Origin: Viola odorata
Lineage: Eukaryota > Streptophyta > Magnoliopsida > Malpighiales > Violaceae
DNA length: 64,000 bases
Direction of reading: 5' to 3'
Assembly (NCBI GenBank): GCA_963691705.1
Contig: OY829542.1
Location: 39,852,579 to 39,916,578 of the forward strand
The notes beneath the pieces are model-generated. The model did no database searches. It was not told where the DNA came from and worked only from the letters and a program-made list of their open reading frames with translations. The stretch's first letter is position 1. Each line of letters opens with the position of its first letter. Made by a program: the position numbers and the translations under genes. This document shows positions 32,263 through 43,611 of the stretch, one piece after another.

Positions 32263-35200
32263 CCCATTCGGATGCTCATTGGACGGATTTGTTGGCGTAG
32301 ATTGATCACAGGGTGAGATTCCACTAACACATACCTGTATCCTACAAATAGGGAGGAAACAAACACGGAGCAGCAGTGGTTGGAAGAAAGGGAAAGCAAA
32401 TTGATAAATGGGAAAATAAGAAGACCATGCCTGTTGTGTATGAAAGTATTTCCACACTACCTTAAAGTTTGCCCCCAGTATTTTATAAAAATAAACTTCC
32501 CTATCAAGAGAAGGTTCAACAGGTTTATGCATTTCTGGAGAACATGTCATCCAGTTTCAATCATGCAAGAATGCTTGGCACAAGCCTAGAAAAGCATCTG
32601 CATCTTGCCTAGGAGATAACGACCTCAAAGACAAGAATTTCCCACAACATGTAGGCGTAAGAAATCCTCACCCGGCATTGGTGTTTGCGTTCACACTCAA
32701 AAAAATAGGGCTACATGTTTACTCTCATAAAAAATGCAACAAACATAGCACAAAGTCATATTTGCAATGTCAATCCGAGTGAATAAACTTCATACAAAGA
32801 TGCACATGCATGGGCATTCTAATAATCGAGAGGACTTTGCAAGAGAAAGGAAATAAAGTGTATGGACAAAATGAAGTCTGTTGAGAAAGGAGAACGTTGT
32901 TTAGCAGAAGGAAATAGGGTTTTAAGGAGCAGTGCTCAACTAAGGTTGCTGCGGAGGTAAGGTGTACCTCTGAAGCCTTCCTTTGAAATGTCAGTCTTCT
33001 TCTCCGCAAATTGTTATTTTAATACAACCTGAGACCCCTTCTTCGAAATACTCAACCGGGTTTTTGAATCTTCGCAAGGAATGATCTCTTTTACCTTTTA
33101 AGACCATTTTGAGGGCAAAGTGCCTAAGTTTTTTTTGATCTTTGCTGGAAATGATCTCCTTTTTTTTTTGTTTTGAGATCATCCTTTGTCGTTGACAAAG
33201 TGCATCAATTTTTTGAATCTTCACTGAAAATAATCTCTCTTTTGTTTTGAGATCATCTTTTGACTTGCTTGTGTTCACCCATTTTTGTATCTTTTCTTTT
33301 TTCTTTTTCCTTTTTTTTTTCAAGCAAAGCAAGTACAATTTTGTTTTGTATTTGGTTGGGGCCTTCAAGTCTTGATTTTTGGCCACTTTTCAGCGTTGAC
33401 CATCAGCAATCTTCGGAGATTTTGTAATCTCTCTTACGTAACCCAATTTCGATGTGCACCTTACCTTCAGTTAACAACCCAGCTGAGCACTGCTCATTAT
33501 TTAGGGAGTTCAAGTGGATGTTAGAGATTTTTACAAGCGGCTTAGAAATGAATCGAATAGAAAGCAAAGGCAAGTGTTTGAAGACAAAATAACGAGAAGA
33601 CCAAAGAAAGGTGGAAGCAAAGAGTAAAGTCCTTTGTCATCTTACTGCTATCCCATGTCTAATGGTGCATGTACCCAGGATATTATGCAAATCCAACTAG
33701 CACTTAGTCAGGCATTTGCACTCATGAAAGAAGTATGGTGTGGAGGCCCAAAATGCTCACAGGGATGTATTTGTGATTGCTTACGTCTAAAGCATGTTGC
33801 AGATATAAGAACTAGCAGGTGAGATCATGCATGTCATATAATTTCAACTGGATGCACAAGTTATCCATGATGCAATAACATGTTGAACATGCTCAATCTA
33901 TGGAAGGTTTGAAAAATTTGAGGGTAGTGTGGATTTTATTCAAAGAATTCTATGCACAGTTTGTAACAAATCATAACAACTTTAGACAAAACGTGAGGGT
34001 ACGACCGCTCATGAAAATTTATGAATAATTTAAAAGAATTGCCCCCCAATGTGGGAATGAATGCATAATGATTGTATGATTGAAAAGGCTGAGAAGAAAA
34101 GTGAACTTTTCTGGATATGTGCAGTAAAAGTGTTGAGGTCGGCGTAAGGCGCTGCTGCAGAAATATGAATGTAAACCCCACTCGGATATTGTTGTCCACT
34201 GGGAGATTCATATAGGAGTGTAGATTAAGACCAGGGCGGGGCATCATAAAATTCGGACGTTGATGGAGGAATGTAAAGAGGACAATAGGGTGGCCGCAAT
34301 GGATGAAAATAGGGGAACTGAGCCGCCGCAATGGATAAAAGTGGGGCATTTCTAAAAGGTTGCCCCCGGTGTAGAATGCGCAACAGGACAGCCAGGGCAC
34401 ACCGGATGGTCATTCAAGCGTTGATAAGAGGAGGATTCCTTTATTTCGCTTAGCATTATGCAAGTAACCATGATATGATTCGATTTCCTGCGAAAATAAG
34501 GGAGAAACCATGGGTAGGATTGAAAAATGATTTAGGAAAATGGCCAACGTAATCAATAGGTTTTAAGCTCTCCCTTTTCTAGTGAGGCTTTATACAGGGA
34601 CCCCTAGTATGATCCAGATTCTACCGTGGGTTTGTTCACGTGGACGTCAAGGCTTCCTGACGCTTCGCCGATGCCCACTTAGATGCCTTGGACGTTGCGG
34701 CTAATTTAAATGTTGATGTCGTAATGGCTCCACTTGAATACTTTGCCAAAGTGCATGTCCAATTGGACGCGTTGTAGATTCATCCTTATTTGGATGCTAA
34801 TGCTCACTCAAAAGTCCTTAGAAGCCATTGAATCACTTCTGGAGTCGACCAAATCACTAGGGAAAGGCGAACTCAAAATGAAACTTGAGATTGGTTGTTT
34901 GCAATGCAGAATGAGGTGGTCTACTTTGTGAAAAGACTCATTCTCCGTGGATTACATAGCAAAGGAGAAAGGACCTTTTCTGATTTGCTTTCTTTACTGT
35001 CCCGGGGCGGGGAGGAGGATCATTCGAGGGTTGATAAGAGGAAGATTCATTTCTTAGCATGACATGATGTAGGCAACCATGGCACGCTTCAAGTTCCCTT
35101 GTATAGCGAGGCTTATTGGCAGGCACGTCATGATTCTGATCGAATGTCAAGACCCTTTTATGCTTTGCGACATTATGTTTAGATGTTACCGACCATTGAG

Positions 35201-36341
35201 ATTCTAATAGGGAACAAAAATGAGAGTTCTATTTGGGCGTTGTTGGCCGCATGAAGGTTGATGCGGAAAGAAAAATCCATTCGGGCACCGTTGTCCCCTA
35301 GGATGAAGAATCCACTCGGGCGCTGCTGCCCACTGGGATGTTGGTGCTGGACTGGGAATGAAGGATCCCCTCGGGCGCTACTATCCACTAGGATGTTGGT
35401 GCTGAATTTCATATCCGGACGAGAGTAGCACTTGCAGTCCTGGATAAGACGAGCAGAAGAACGTTGATGGCTTTAGTCGACCACCTTGCGGACATGCATT
35501 TTGGTGTTCCGGACTTAGTGTGACCGATCTTTTCATAGCCGATCTAATTGAGTGGGTTGCTTTTGGGAATGCACTAGTTCATGCCTAATTTCAATGTCAT
35601 CCTCGGGGAAATACATTGCTTCACCTCTCGAAGGGATAGGAAACTCCTTTGATGAGGGTTCGCGACTGTTGTGGTGGATCTAGAAAATGGAGTCCATACA
35701 CCACATTTCGGAGAATGGTCTTTTGAAAATTTAGCGCTTGAGTTGGCCTTTGCGTGGATCAATGTCACAATGACAGACTTTGAATTACGCCCATTTAGTA
35801 CGTGTCATAATCAAGGTGTGAGGTGGAGAAACGAGATGGCTTCTCTGAAGACTCCCTCATCCGATTTGCTTGCCCCTAGGGATTGAAAATGTAATGCAGT
35901 GTCAATGACTCTAGGCCTTCTTATGATGAGCTTTGATACCCTCGATATTTTGTATTCAAACTGGATAATAGTATTGCTATAAACATAGCCAACCGCAGCA
36001 TTCCGAAGAACGACCATTAAGTGCATGAATGGTGTTCTGAGCTTAGACAATTTTCTGGATAATCAGATGATAACTCCTTGCTCAGGATTGCATGCGTAGT
36101 CTTCTCATATGGATTCAGCCTTCGAAATAGCTAAATCGCTCTTGAACTTGGTCAGATTGCCAAGGAAAGATGAGCTCATGATAATCCTTGAGACTGTGTT
36201 TAGTGAGGAGGATAGTGATGAGGCTGGATATGATGATGATTCTGATAGTGATGGATTGTGAGACCGAAAGCAAGTATTTTTCAAGCGAACCATCTCCGCC
36301 ATCATTTTCACTGCTGAAATGAAAAATAGACACCACCCCAT
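32263..36341. other. Interior of element F without a recognisable gene
   Basis: I see no gag, pol or host gene here. There are long T runs (about 33129-33170 and 33290-33320), scattered copies of the actcgggcgctgctgccc motif (34140-34210, 35250-35410), and short random frames. Part of 36105-36341 may be the 3' untranslated end of the captured gene. Confidence 0.5.
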
Positions 36342-37955
36342 TTAGGCGGCCTCACTCTCACTATCTGATTTATCTTTCAAGATTTCAACAACACGAGTCT
36401 GGAGTTCCGATGCCTCCACCTCACGAAGGGCCAACTCTGTTTCTGTGTGAAGAAGTAATTCCCTAAGACGAGAAGCTTCTTCACAGAATGCTCTAAAATG
36501 TCTCTCGGCAGCTTTGTAAGCAATCACAGCCTCTGGATGTAGGTGAGAAACGCAGTCAAACTGAGCTTTCTTATCACCAAATAGCTCAATGAGTTCTTGT
36601 GAGGAAACATCTCCACGCATTGACCCTTCAATACTAGAGAGTTTCGATGCACAACAAATGTATTCCTTCACCCAAATAGAGAAAGGGCCATGATCAACTG
36701 ACAGACGTTGCAATGCATCAAAAGTAGCTTCTGCAACAATTTGCATTGCTTCATGGTCACTGTAGCTCATTGACTGGAGAACATCAAGCAGACCTTTCCC
36801 AAAAGGCTTTAAGATTAACCTGGATATAAAAGGGTCCCGAATATGAGTTCTCCCCACAAATTCGCAGCGATGGCACAGGTGGCAGTGGCGCATCACCATC
36901 ATTTGAAGAAGCAATAATGGAAGTTTAGCTGTCAATATTATATGGATAGGGAACCGAAGGTACATGCGGATCTTTCAGGCATTGAGCAACTGGGAAAACA
37001 AGCCTACCTAGCCAGCCATGGACCTGTACGTCTAAAACCTGTTGACTAACATCTTTAGAGGCATCGCCTGCAGCTGAAATTTCCAACGAGAACTCTGTCT
37101 GTACACAGCGAATATAAGACTGGGGTAATAGATCAGGAAGTCTGAGTGTTTTCTGCATAGGATCCCATGACTCTACCTCCTGTTTTGAAAGCTCCCCATT
37201 GGGGACTCCGTCGTCCTTAGAATTAACAATAGCAGCAGAAAAAATCTGGAGAAACTTCAGGATCCCTGATTACCGGTGACTCATAAGATAGAGATGAGTT
37301 CAAGGGGCTTTCAGGTTCAGTAATTTCATGAACAACATTCCCATTCATTTTTGTCTTTACTTGACAATCTTCCGATTCTGCCCACTGGACAAACCTACAA
37401 GCCCCTTGACTCTTCTTAATCCGGCAAGAGAAGTACCACCGCTGCTCACCGGAATCAAAATTCAGAATACAAGCACCCACACCACATGGACACATAGGAG
37501 CTTTAAGGTGTACAAACTCTTCATATCATTTAAAGGACCCGCAACCCATCGGTCGTTTTCCTTCGGGACAGCTATAGAACTTCCTCCCAAGATGTTTTTG
37601 GGTTTTGGAGATTCTCACATTGGAAATGCCTCGGCAACAAGGGCATCAGAGTAGAGGATAATCAGCACCATCAACGGCATAGGGACCTGATCTGGGGCTT
37701 TGACGACGGTGGTTTCTTGGGGGTTTTATCCGGGCATGCTCTAGCCCAGTGGCCTGGCCTTTTACAGCTAAAACAAGTGTCAGTTGGGTTGCTTGCCGAT
37801 GTTACAGGCGATGGAGTCATGCGGTTCGGTTGGGTTGCTCGCCGAGAATGGTTGTGACGGTTAAATTCAAAACATAAAGGATTTGACCACGGTTGAATCT
37901 TGAACTTACAGTCTGAAGTCATGTAGGGCGTAAACATCGTTATTGCACCGAACAT
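36342..37955 (-). pseudogene. Captured host-type CCHC + GRF zinc-finger gene, decayed
   Basis: Read on the - strand. First comes a CCHC knuckle, CFSCKRPGHWARACP (about 37730-37775). Then a first GRF finger follows, recognisable by RKFYSCPEGKRP and MGCGSFK (about 37535-37585), with in-frame stops on both sides. A second GRF finger follows, MCPCGVGAC ... RWYFSCRIKK ... FVQW (37495-37380). After a one-base shift near 37245, coding-like sequence continues (VESWDPMQKTLRLPDLL) without an intron to about 36935. A frame then runs open to the stop at 36342 (207 residues, helical, ending DKSDSESEAA). CCHC plus GRF fingers occur together in plant nuclear proteins; the exact source gene is not identified. 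Absence of introns over the GRF part suggests capture from an mRNA. Confidence 0.7.
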
Positions 37956-38359
37956 GACTGCATTTTCATAGGGCCCCGGGTGGATACATGTTCATCATCG
38001 TTGTGTTTCTTGGCTCAGTGGAGAAGTTGCCGAGTACCAATGATTTGAATGCAAGGGTAAGATGAACGCAAAAATCACTTCGTTGCGAATTGTCGCTCCT
38101 TATGCCTTGCCCCCCCCTATTTACAATTCTCATAGTACCTGTAATAGAGGGGAGAATTAAATAGTAAGTCAGGAAGGAAGGATATCCCAAAATTCAGAAT
38201 TAAAATTGACAAAAATTTAAATATTAGAAAAGAACACGTGGGTTGCCTCCCACAGAGCACCCTGGTTTACAGTCATAGGCCCGAACAATGTGCAAAGCTT
38301 CCTTTCTTGCCTTGGTTTTGTAGGTAGGAGGAAAAGAAACGAACCAGTAGCATCTAAAT

Positions 38360-38775
38360 GGATGAGGATTTAATACATCAAAAGAGTAAAATACGGAAAA
38401 ATTGCGGAAATAAATCGCAAACATGGCAAGAATTGTGGAAACATTTACACACATGGATAATTTTTTTGATAAATTTAATAAAATTTTTATCAAAGTGTGA
38501 AAAATTGCGGGAAATCATTGTACATGTGGGAAAATTGCGAAAACATTTGACACATGTGGAAAATTTGTAGAGAAATTTTGAAAGCGTGAAAATTTGAGGA
38601 AAATTGTACACATGGAAGATGGAAAAAATTTATAGACCTTAAGAAAATGGGGAAAATTTTGTAAACATGGATATATTGCAAAAACTCGCAAATATGGAGA
38701 AATTGCGAAAAAGAAGACATTACAAATGTGACAAATTTACGCAAAAATTTACCAATATGGAAATTTTGCGGAAAA
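38360..38775. repeat. Degenerate A/T-rich repeat in element F
   Basis: A loose unit of about 35 bp with gaaaattgcg(g/a)aaa and acatgg recurs about ten times with heavy decay. There is no coding content. The flanks 37976-38359 and 38776-39291 hold no gene that I can see. Confidence 0.55.
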
Positions 38776-39290
38776 GAAATCAGTTAAGAAAATGAAACAT
38801 AGTCACAATATACGCATTTCAATATGATGCATATGCTGGGGTGACACCAACTATTTCTAAACTGGCCGGAAGGCTCCCGGACGATACCATAAAAGTAGTC
38901 CCTCAGTAAATGGATATGTGATTGCGTGTCGAACCCTCAAAAGTTCTAGGCGTTCACCCATTTAGGGGTTCGAGTCCGAGTTTGGGGTTCGTGAAAACTA
39001 CCCAGGACACGTGTCCTAGGGACTCACTACTAACCTCCTAGTCTTATTTGGAAAAGGCCCGGCTGTAGGGCATTATGCGTGAGATGCATATGGATGACAG
39101 TTTATCAAAGCAATTAACAACGAATCATGTGAGCAATTTATTAACAAATAAAAACAATAATCATGCATAAAAAATCATGTGATCATACAACAATTTATCA
39201 TATCAATTATAAAAATCATATGAAACAAATTTGACAATTTATTGAAAACAAACACCTAAAAAAAAATCCGGCTCCGACCCTACTGCTGTT

Positions 39291-39308
39291 CCCTAGTGAA
39301 GTCGCCAA
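39291..39308 (-). other. Primer-binding-site-like sequence of element F
   Basis: On the - strand TGGCGACTTCACTAGGGA lies just inside the right LTR. It resembles the tggcgactccactgggga type seen next to 5' LTRs of many plant gypsy elements. This, with the purine tract at the other end, sets the orientation. Confidence 0.65.
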
Positions 39309-39310
39309 AC

Positions 39311-41679
39311 TGTCGCACCCCCCCTTTTTGGATTTTTATCCTAATACGACACGGGTTTGGGATGAGAATGTGAGACGAAATTGGACTCATCTCACATGAT
39401 GCTAATGAAGTCGCCACCCTAATTTGTTTCTAGGTTTAGGGAACCTAAAGTCATGCATAAAAAATGAAAAGCTAAGGCGAAGTGGGTCTGAACCTGAGAA
39501 CAGTGGTTCGGGGTCGATTTATGGATTCGGGAAGGTGTTAGGCACCCGAGTCACATCCTAAAAAGGTTACCGGAGAAAGAGGTGTTTAAAAATTGTGTTT
39601 GAAAAATAAAAAAGTCCTAAATTAAGAATCATGCCCAACGGATTAAATTTTAATAATTTTAAATATCATGCATACGAATATATATATGCGAAAAGCGTGA
39701 AAATAAAAAGGTGAGAAATGTGCACTTGAGAAGGGTATGGACGGTTATACCCTTTTGGATCGAAGTTAGGAAGCGTACTTGTAAAGGGCATCGATTGATT
39801 TGCCCTACAAAGTCGAGATTATTAGTTTGGGGAAAATAATAATCAACAAACAGATAAATATTTAATGACTTATTACGAGTGAAATAATTAATTCTAGCGA
39901 TTAAATACGGGTGGAAATAATAATTTATTTAAACGTTCAAAAACAGGCAGAAATAATTAAGTAAATGGTACGAGCATACGAATAATCGACATCAAAATTA
40001 TTGTATACAAGTGAAATAATTATTTCTAGTGATTAAGCGCAAGCAGAATAATTTAAACGCGCAAAAGCATACGAGATTAATAATTAAACATGCAAGCACG
40101 CGAAAAATAAATAGCACAAGCATACGAAAAATTAAACAAACAAATAATACAAGCATACAGGAAATTAAATAAACAGTACAAGCATACGAAAAATTAAATA
40201 AACGGTACAAGCATGCGAAAAATTAAATAAACAGTACAAGCATGGAAAGTGGATACAAAAAAACAAATGCGGAGGGCCAAAACTGGGTTTGGCCCACGGG
40301 CTGGGCTTGGCCCAGTCCAGCCCTCTTCTTCCACGCTTGGGCATACGCCCAAGCCTTTCTTTTCCATGCTGGGCCTGAGCAGGCTCAGCTTCTTTCTCTT
40401 CTCTGGGGCTGCAGCCCGTCTTCCTTTTCCTTCTCTATTTTCCTTTCTTTTTCCTTTGGCCAACGCAGCCTTACTTTCTTCTCCTCTTCTCTATTTCCCT
40501 TTCCTTTTCCTTTTCTTTCTTTTCCTTTTTCTTTTCTTCTTGGCCGCGGCCCTCTCCTTTCTTTTCTCTGTTTTATTTTCTTTTCTTCCTTTTCTTTCTT
40601 TTTGGCTGCCGGGGATGTGTTTGGTTGTAGTTGGGTTTGATGGTGAGCCTGATTTGGTGTGGCTGAGGCGAGGGATGGTTGTGGTGCGGCGTTGGCCGAT
40701 TGAGGCAGCGGTTGTGGTGACGTGGCCGATGGATTGGGTGTTGATTGCGGCGGTGGTTAGCGGATTGGGTATTTGGTTTGCGGCGGTGGCTTCGCCGATT
40801 GGGTATTTGGTTTGCGACGGTGGCTGTGGTGCCCGAATGAGAGATGATTTGATTTGGGTTGAAATTGGAACTGAGAGATTGAGGATTATTTGTGATATTT
40901 TTGGTTTGATTTTTGGTTGTTTGGTTGGTTTGGATTTTAATTGCAGAGGTGTGGCTGGAGGTTAAAGGAAGAAGATGGAAGTTTGGTGAGCTGAATTGAA
41001 ATTAGGGGGTAATTGATCTTTGTAGAATTGTTGCCCGAGCTCCACCCCCCTCTTGCTTGTGTCTCTGGCCGTTATTTAATGGAGATTGAGGAGGTGGAGG
41101 AGATGAGGTGGCCTTGGAACAGTAAGGCGGTTTGTGGGCAACAAGGCAGAATAGTGAATGTGCAGAAGTGTGCATTAATGTGTATTAATGCACATTTAAT
41201 GCCATACGAATGTAATATTTTTGGTTCGAGCTTCTAGTATAAGAAATCTTGCTAAAACCTTGAACAGAAAATGCTAAGATGTTGAATAAAATAAACTAAG
41301 TAATACACATGTAAGTAAACGATGAAAAGTTTAGCATACAGTGAACGATGAAAAGTTTGCTACATAGCTCGATAAAAAAATTCGCAAGTAATAAAAATTC
41401 GATCGTAAGAAAATGCTAAAAATATAAATTGACTGAAATGCAGTGAAATTGCATGAGTTAAAATAATAATAAAAGCTAAGTAACTAATAAGTGAAATTGT
41501 TCGACCCTTGGTTTCGAGGATTTGACTCGGAACCGATACAGGCTCAAACGGAAAAAGTGATAAAAATGCGAAAAATTACGAAATAATATTTAAATGGCAG
41601 AGAGCGTAAAAATAAATATGATTTTTAGAAAATTGATGTTTGAAATGAGAAATTAAACGTCAAAAATCGGGTAGCAATA
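39311..41679 (-). repeat. 5' LTR of element F (2369 bp)
   Basis: On the + strand it begins TGTCGCACCCCCC and ends GGGTAGCAATA, a T-to-C-type change from the expected terminal CA. It includes a segment (about 40276-40645) missing from the other LTR. That segment begins with repeated ctgggc/ggccca words and continues as a pyrimidine-rich run of about 230 bp. Confidence 0.9.
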
Positions 41680-42488
41680 GGGGCCCTTCTACATAGGTTC
41701 ACCCTTCCGTTCCCCTGGCGTTTGTCCCTTCGAACGTTCCCTTGTCGCAGCGTTCTGGCGAAGGGGCCACCGCCTTCAATTTTACTGCGGATCTAAGTCC
41801 AATGGGTGAGTCCGGCACTGTGACTCATCAAGTTGGCTTGTATGATTTTCGTAACACAGATTTAGCGGCTATTGGGGGCGATGGCTCGGACGAGGTTTCC
41901 ACTTTATTGGCTGCCCAGATATTATCGTCTGCGGCCGAACGAGAAGCTTTCCTCTCTAAGCTTGATGACGACAAGGTGAATTCGCTACGCTCTAGCCTCT
42001 TCACCAATTTTGTGAAGTTCCATTACTGGACAGAGCACGCGCAGCGTCAGGCTGCCTCTCTTACCGCCTCCCTGTCTGAACTTTTGCTAGAGCGAAATGA
42101 GAAGAAGAAGTTGCTGGAGGAACACACTCAATTATTGCTGACCCAGCAGGAGCTGGAAGGGTAAGCGTCCACCCTTGACGCAGCCTTGACAGCGGAAAGA
42201 GCCAAGAATGCTGTCCTGGAGGAAGAGAAGTCATCCTTGGCAAGGGAGAAAGCTGCCCTGGAGGAAAGGAAAACTGCTCTGGAAGAGGAGTCAGCCGATA
42301 AGTGTCTGTGGCATGTCGAGCGGACTGCCACTATTTTGGTTAATTACTTCGAGGAGGTCCATGGAGTGGATACGTATAAAGGTGAGGAGGTCACGAGGGC
42401 TTTCAAACAGAAGTCTGCCGACCTCAATGAAGTGGGTTTTCGCCAAGCTAAGGCAGAGGGCTGGAAACGGAGGAACCCCGAGGGCTGA

Positions 42489-43611
42489 CGCATCCTAACG
42501 CTTCACCGCCTCTTCCGTAGCTATCGGGAATTTCCAGGCTTTTTGTTTTTTGCCTCCGCGGTGTTATTGTTTTGGCCATAGAACTTGTGACCCCTCAAAG
42601 GCATTTTCATATGTTCAAACAGTTTATATCCTTATGGTTGTCTTTCCTTTCCTTTAGTTTTCACCTTTTGAAACTCCCTTGGCACCATTGTCGCCCCGAT
42701 AACATAATGTGTTTACTTTCTCGAGCAGGCTCATAGCGTTTCAGCAATAGAAATCGCTGAGGTCAGTATCGGGTTGGTTTTCCCTGCGAGCCTCATATTA
42801 TCGCCACTTATGCGATCGTCAATCTTTCCGCTGCTCGAAAAGTATTCTACACATTTCTAATTGTAAACCATTAGTAGCATAACGGGTTACAAGAGACAGT
42901 AATTACCCGTAGGAGCCTTTCTGCTGCCGTCATTGGGCGTTAGTACGGAAACCGCGTAAATTACTTTTTCTATCAGCTCTGTACTTCGCTAGGGATTACG
43001 CATCTAGCTACTAGCTGGGATTTCGTGATTCTTTACGTTTCCATCTTTCCACGATCGGCCTGGAAAGTGCCTCATCTTAGTGAGCCGTCGGATCAGGACA
43101 GGCCGTCACAAGGATAGGACTTTTCACTTTCAGGCGTTGTCCTCGCGTCTAGAATCATACCCTCACTTGATGAACCGACTACACTAGTCCGGTCACTAAG
43201 ATAGGACTTTTCATTTCTAGCACGGAGTTACTATTTCCTTGGGGGGTGCCTTGTCTTGATGGGCCGTCTCCACGAGAACAGTCAGTGCAAGAAAAGGACT
43301 TTTCACTCCCAAGGATACCGGGTAGTGCCCTCACTTAGTGAGCCATCTGATCAGGACCGACAATCACAAGGATAGGACTTTTCACTCCCGGGGGCGCTAG
43401 GGATCTTTCAATCCCAACGCTAGTTCAAGGCATGCTGGGTCGTGCCCTCACTTAGTGAGTCGTCTGATCAGGACCGGCCATCACAAGGATAGGACTTTTC
43501 ACTACCAGGATCCCCTTTTTTATCTGCACAAAAGCAACCACAAACACCCAAGAAAGCTCTCTCACCGAGCGTTAGCTAAGGTTAGGGTTGGCATCAGTCA
43601 AAGGTGCAGAT
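42489..43611. repeat. Non-coding repeat block between aG4 and pol, element B
   Basis: 42489-43080 is the aG4 3' flank and holds no gene. From about 43090 to 43510 the repeat seen in A recurs four to six times as (a)cacaaggataggacttttcac, with agtgagccatctgatcagga between units. The order and the position relative to pol and aG4 are as in A and E. Confidence 0.78.

Larger units (their letters stand above)
28515..41679 (-). mobile_element. Element F: non-autonomous LTR retrotransposon with a captured zinc-finger gene
   Basis: The LTRs (28515-30549 and 39311-41679) are close relatives with TG..CA-type ends and a 5-bp duplication. The orientation follows from a primer-binding-site-like string beside the right LTR and a purine tract beside the left LTR, both on the - strand. 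The 8.8 kb interior has no recognisable gag, RT, RNase H or integrase. It holds three tandem-repeat blocks and a decayed GRF/CCHC zinc-finger gene. The two LTRs look closer to each other than those of B, so F is younger than B. Confidence 0.88.
26942..42488 (+). pseudogene. aG4 of element B: three exons, exon 3 split by element F
   Basis: Exon 1 (26942-27641) begins MAKTRRPESKSADE and encodes the N-terminal domain in one open frame. Intron 1 (27642-27711, 70 bp, phase 1) and intron 2 (28071-28166) are GT-AG. Exon 2 is Ser/Pro-rich with KGKKKKRTRS. Exon 3 starts at 28167, is cut after 28514 by F, and resumes at 41685. After removal of F and one GGGGC, the frame joins in phase. It then meets TAG at 41694-41696 and TAA at 42162-42164, within the coiled-coil part. 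The last coding residues end at TGA 42486. The function is unknown. Confidence 0.82.

Noticed and set aside
30565..32399. Several long - strand open frames with repeating Cys/Trp/His patterns (up to 220 residues)
   Set aside because: They are read through the 54-bp and about 35-bp tandem repeats. The period, not selection, keeps them open, and different frames give similar repeats.
36925..37158. A separate small gene in element F
   Set aside because: It joins the second GRF frame after a single-base shift near 37245, so it belongs to the same decayed zinc-finger gene.
40242..40965. Open frames of 132 and 238 residues in the LTR of F
   Set aside because: Ser/Phe/Leu-rich translation of a pyrimidine run, absent from the other LTR, with no domain.
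28515..41679. Element F on the + strand
   Set aside because: The purine tract and the primer-site-like string are in the right places only if F is read on the - strand, which is also the strand of the zinc-finger gene.
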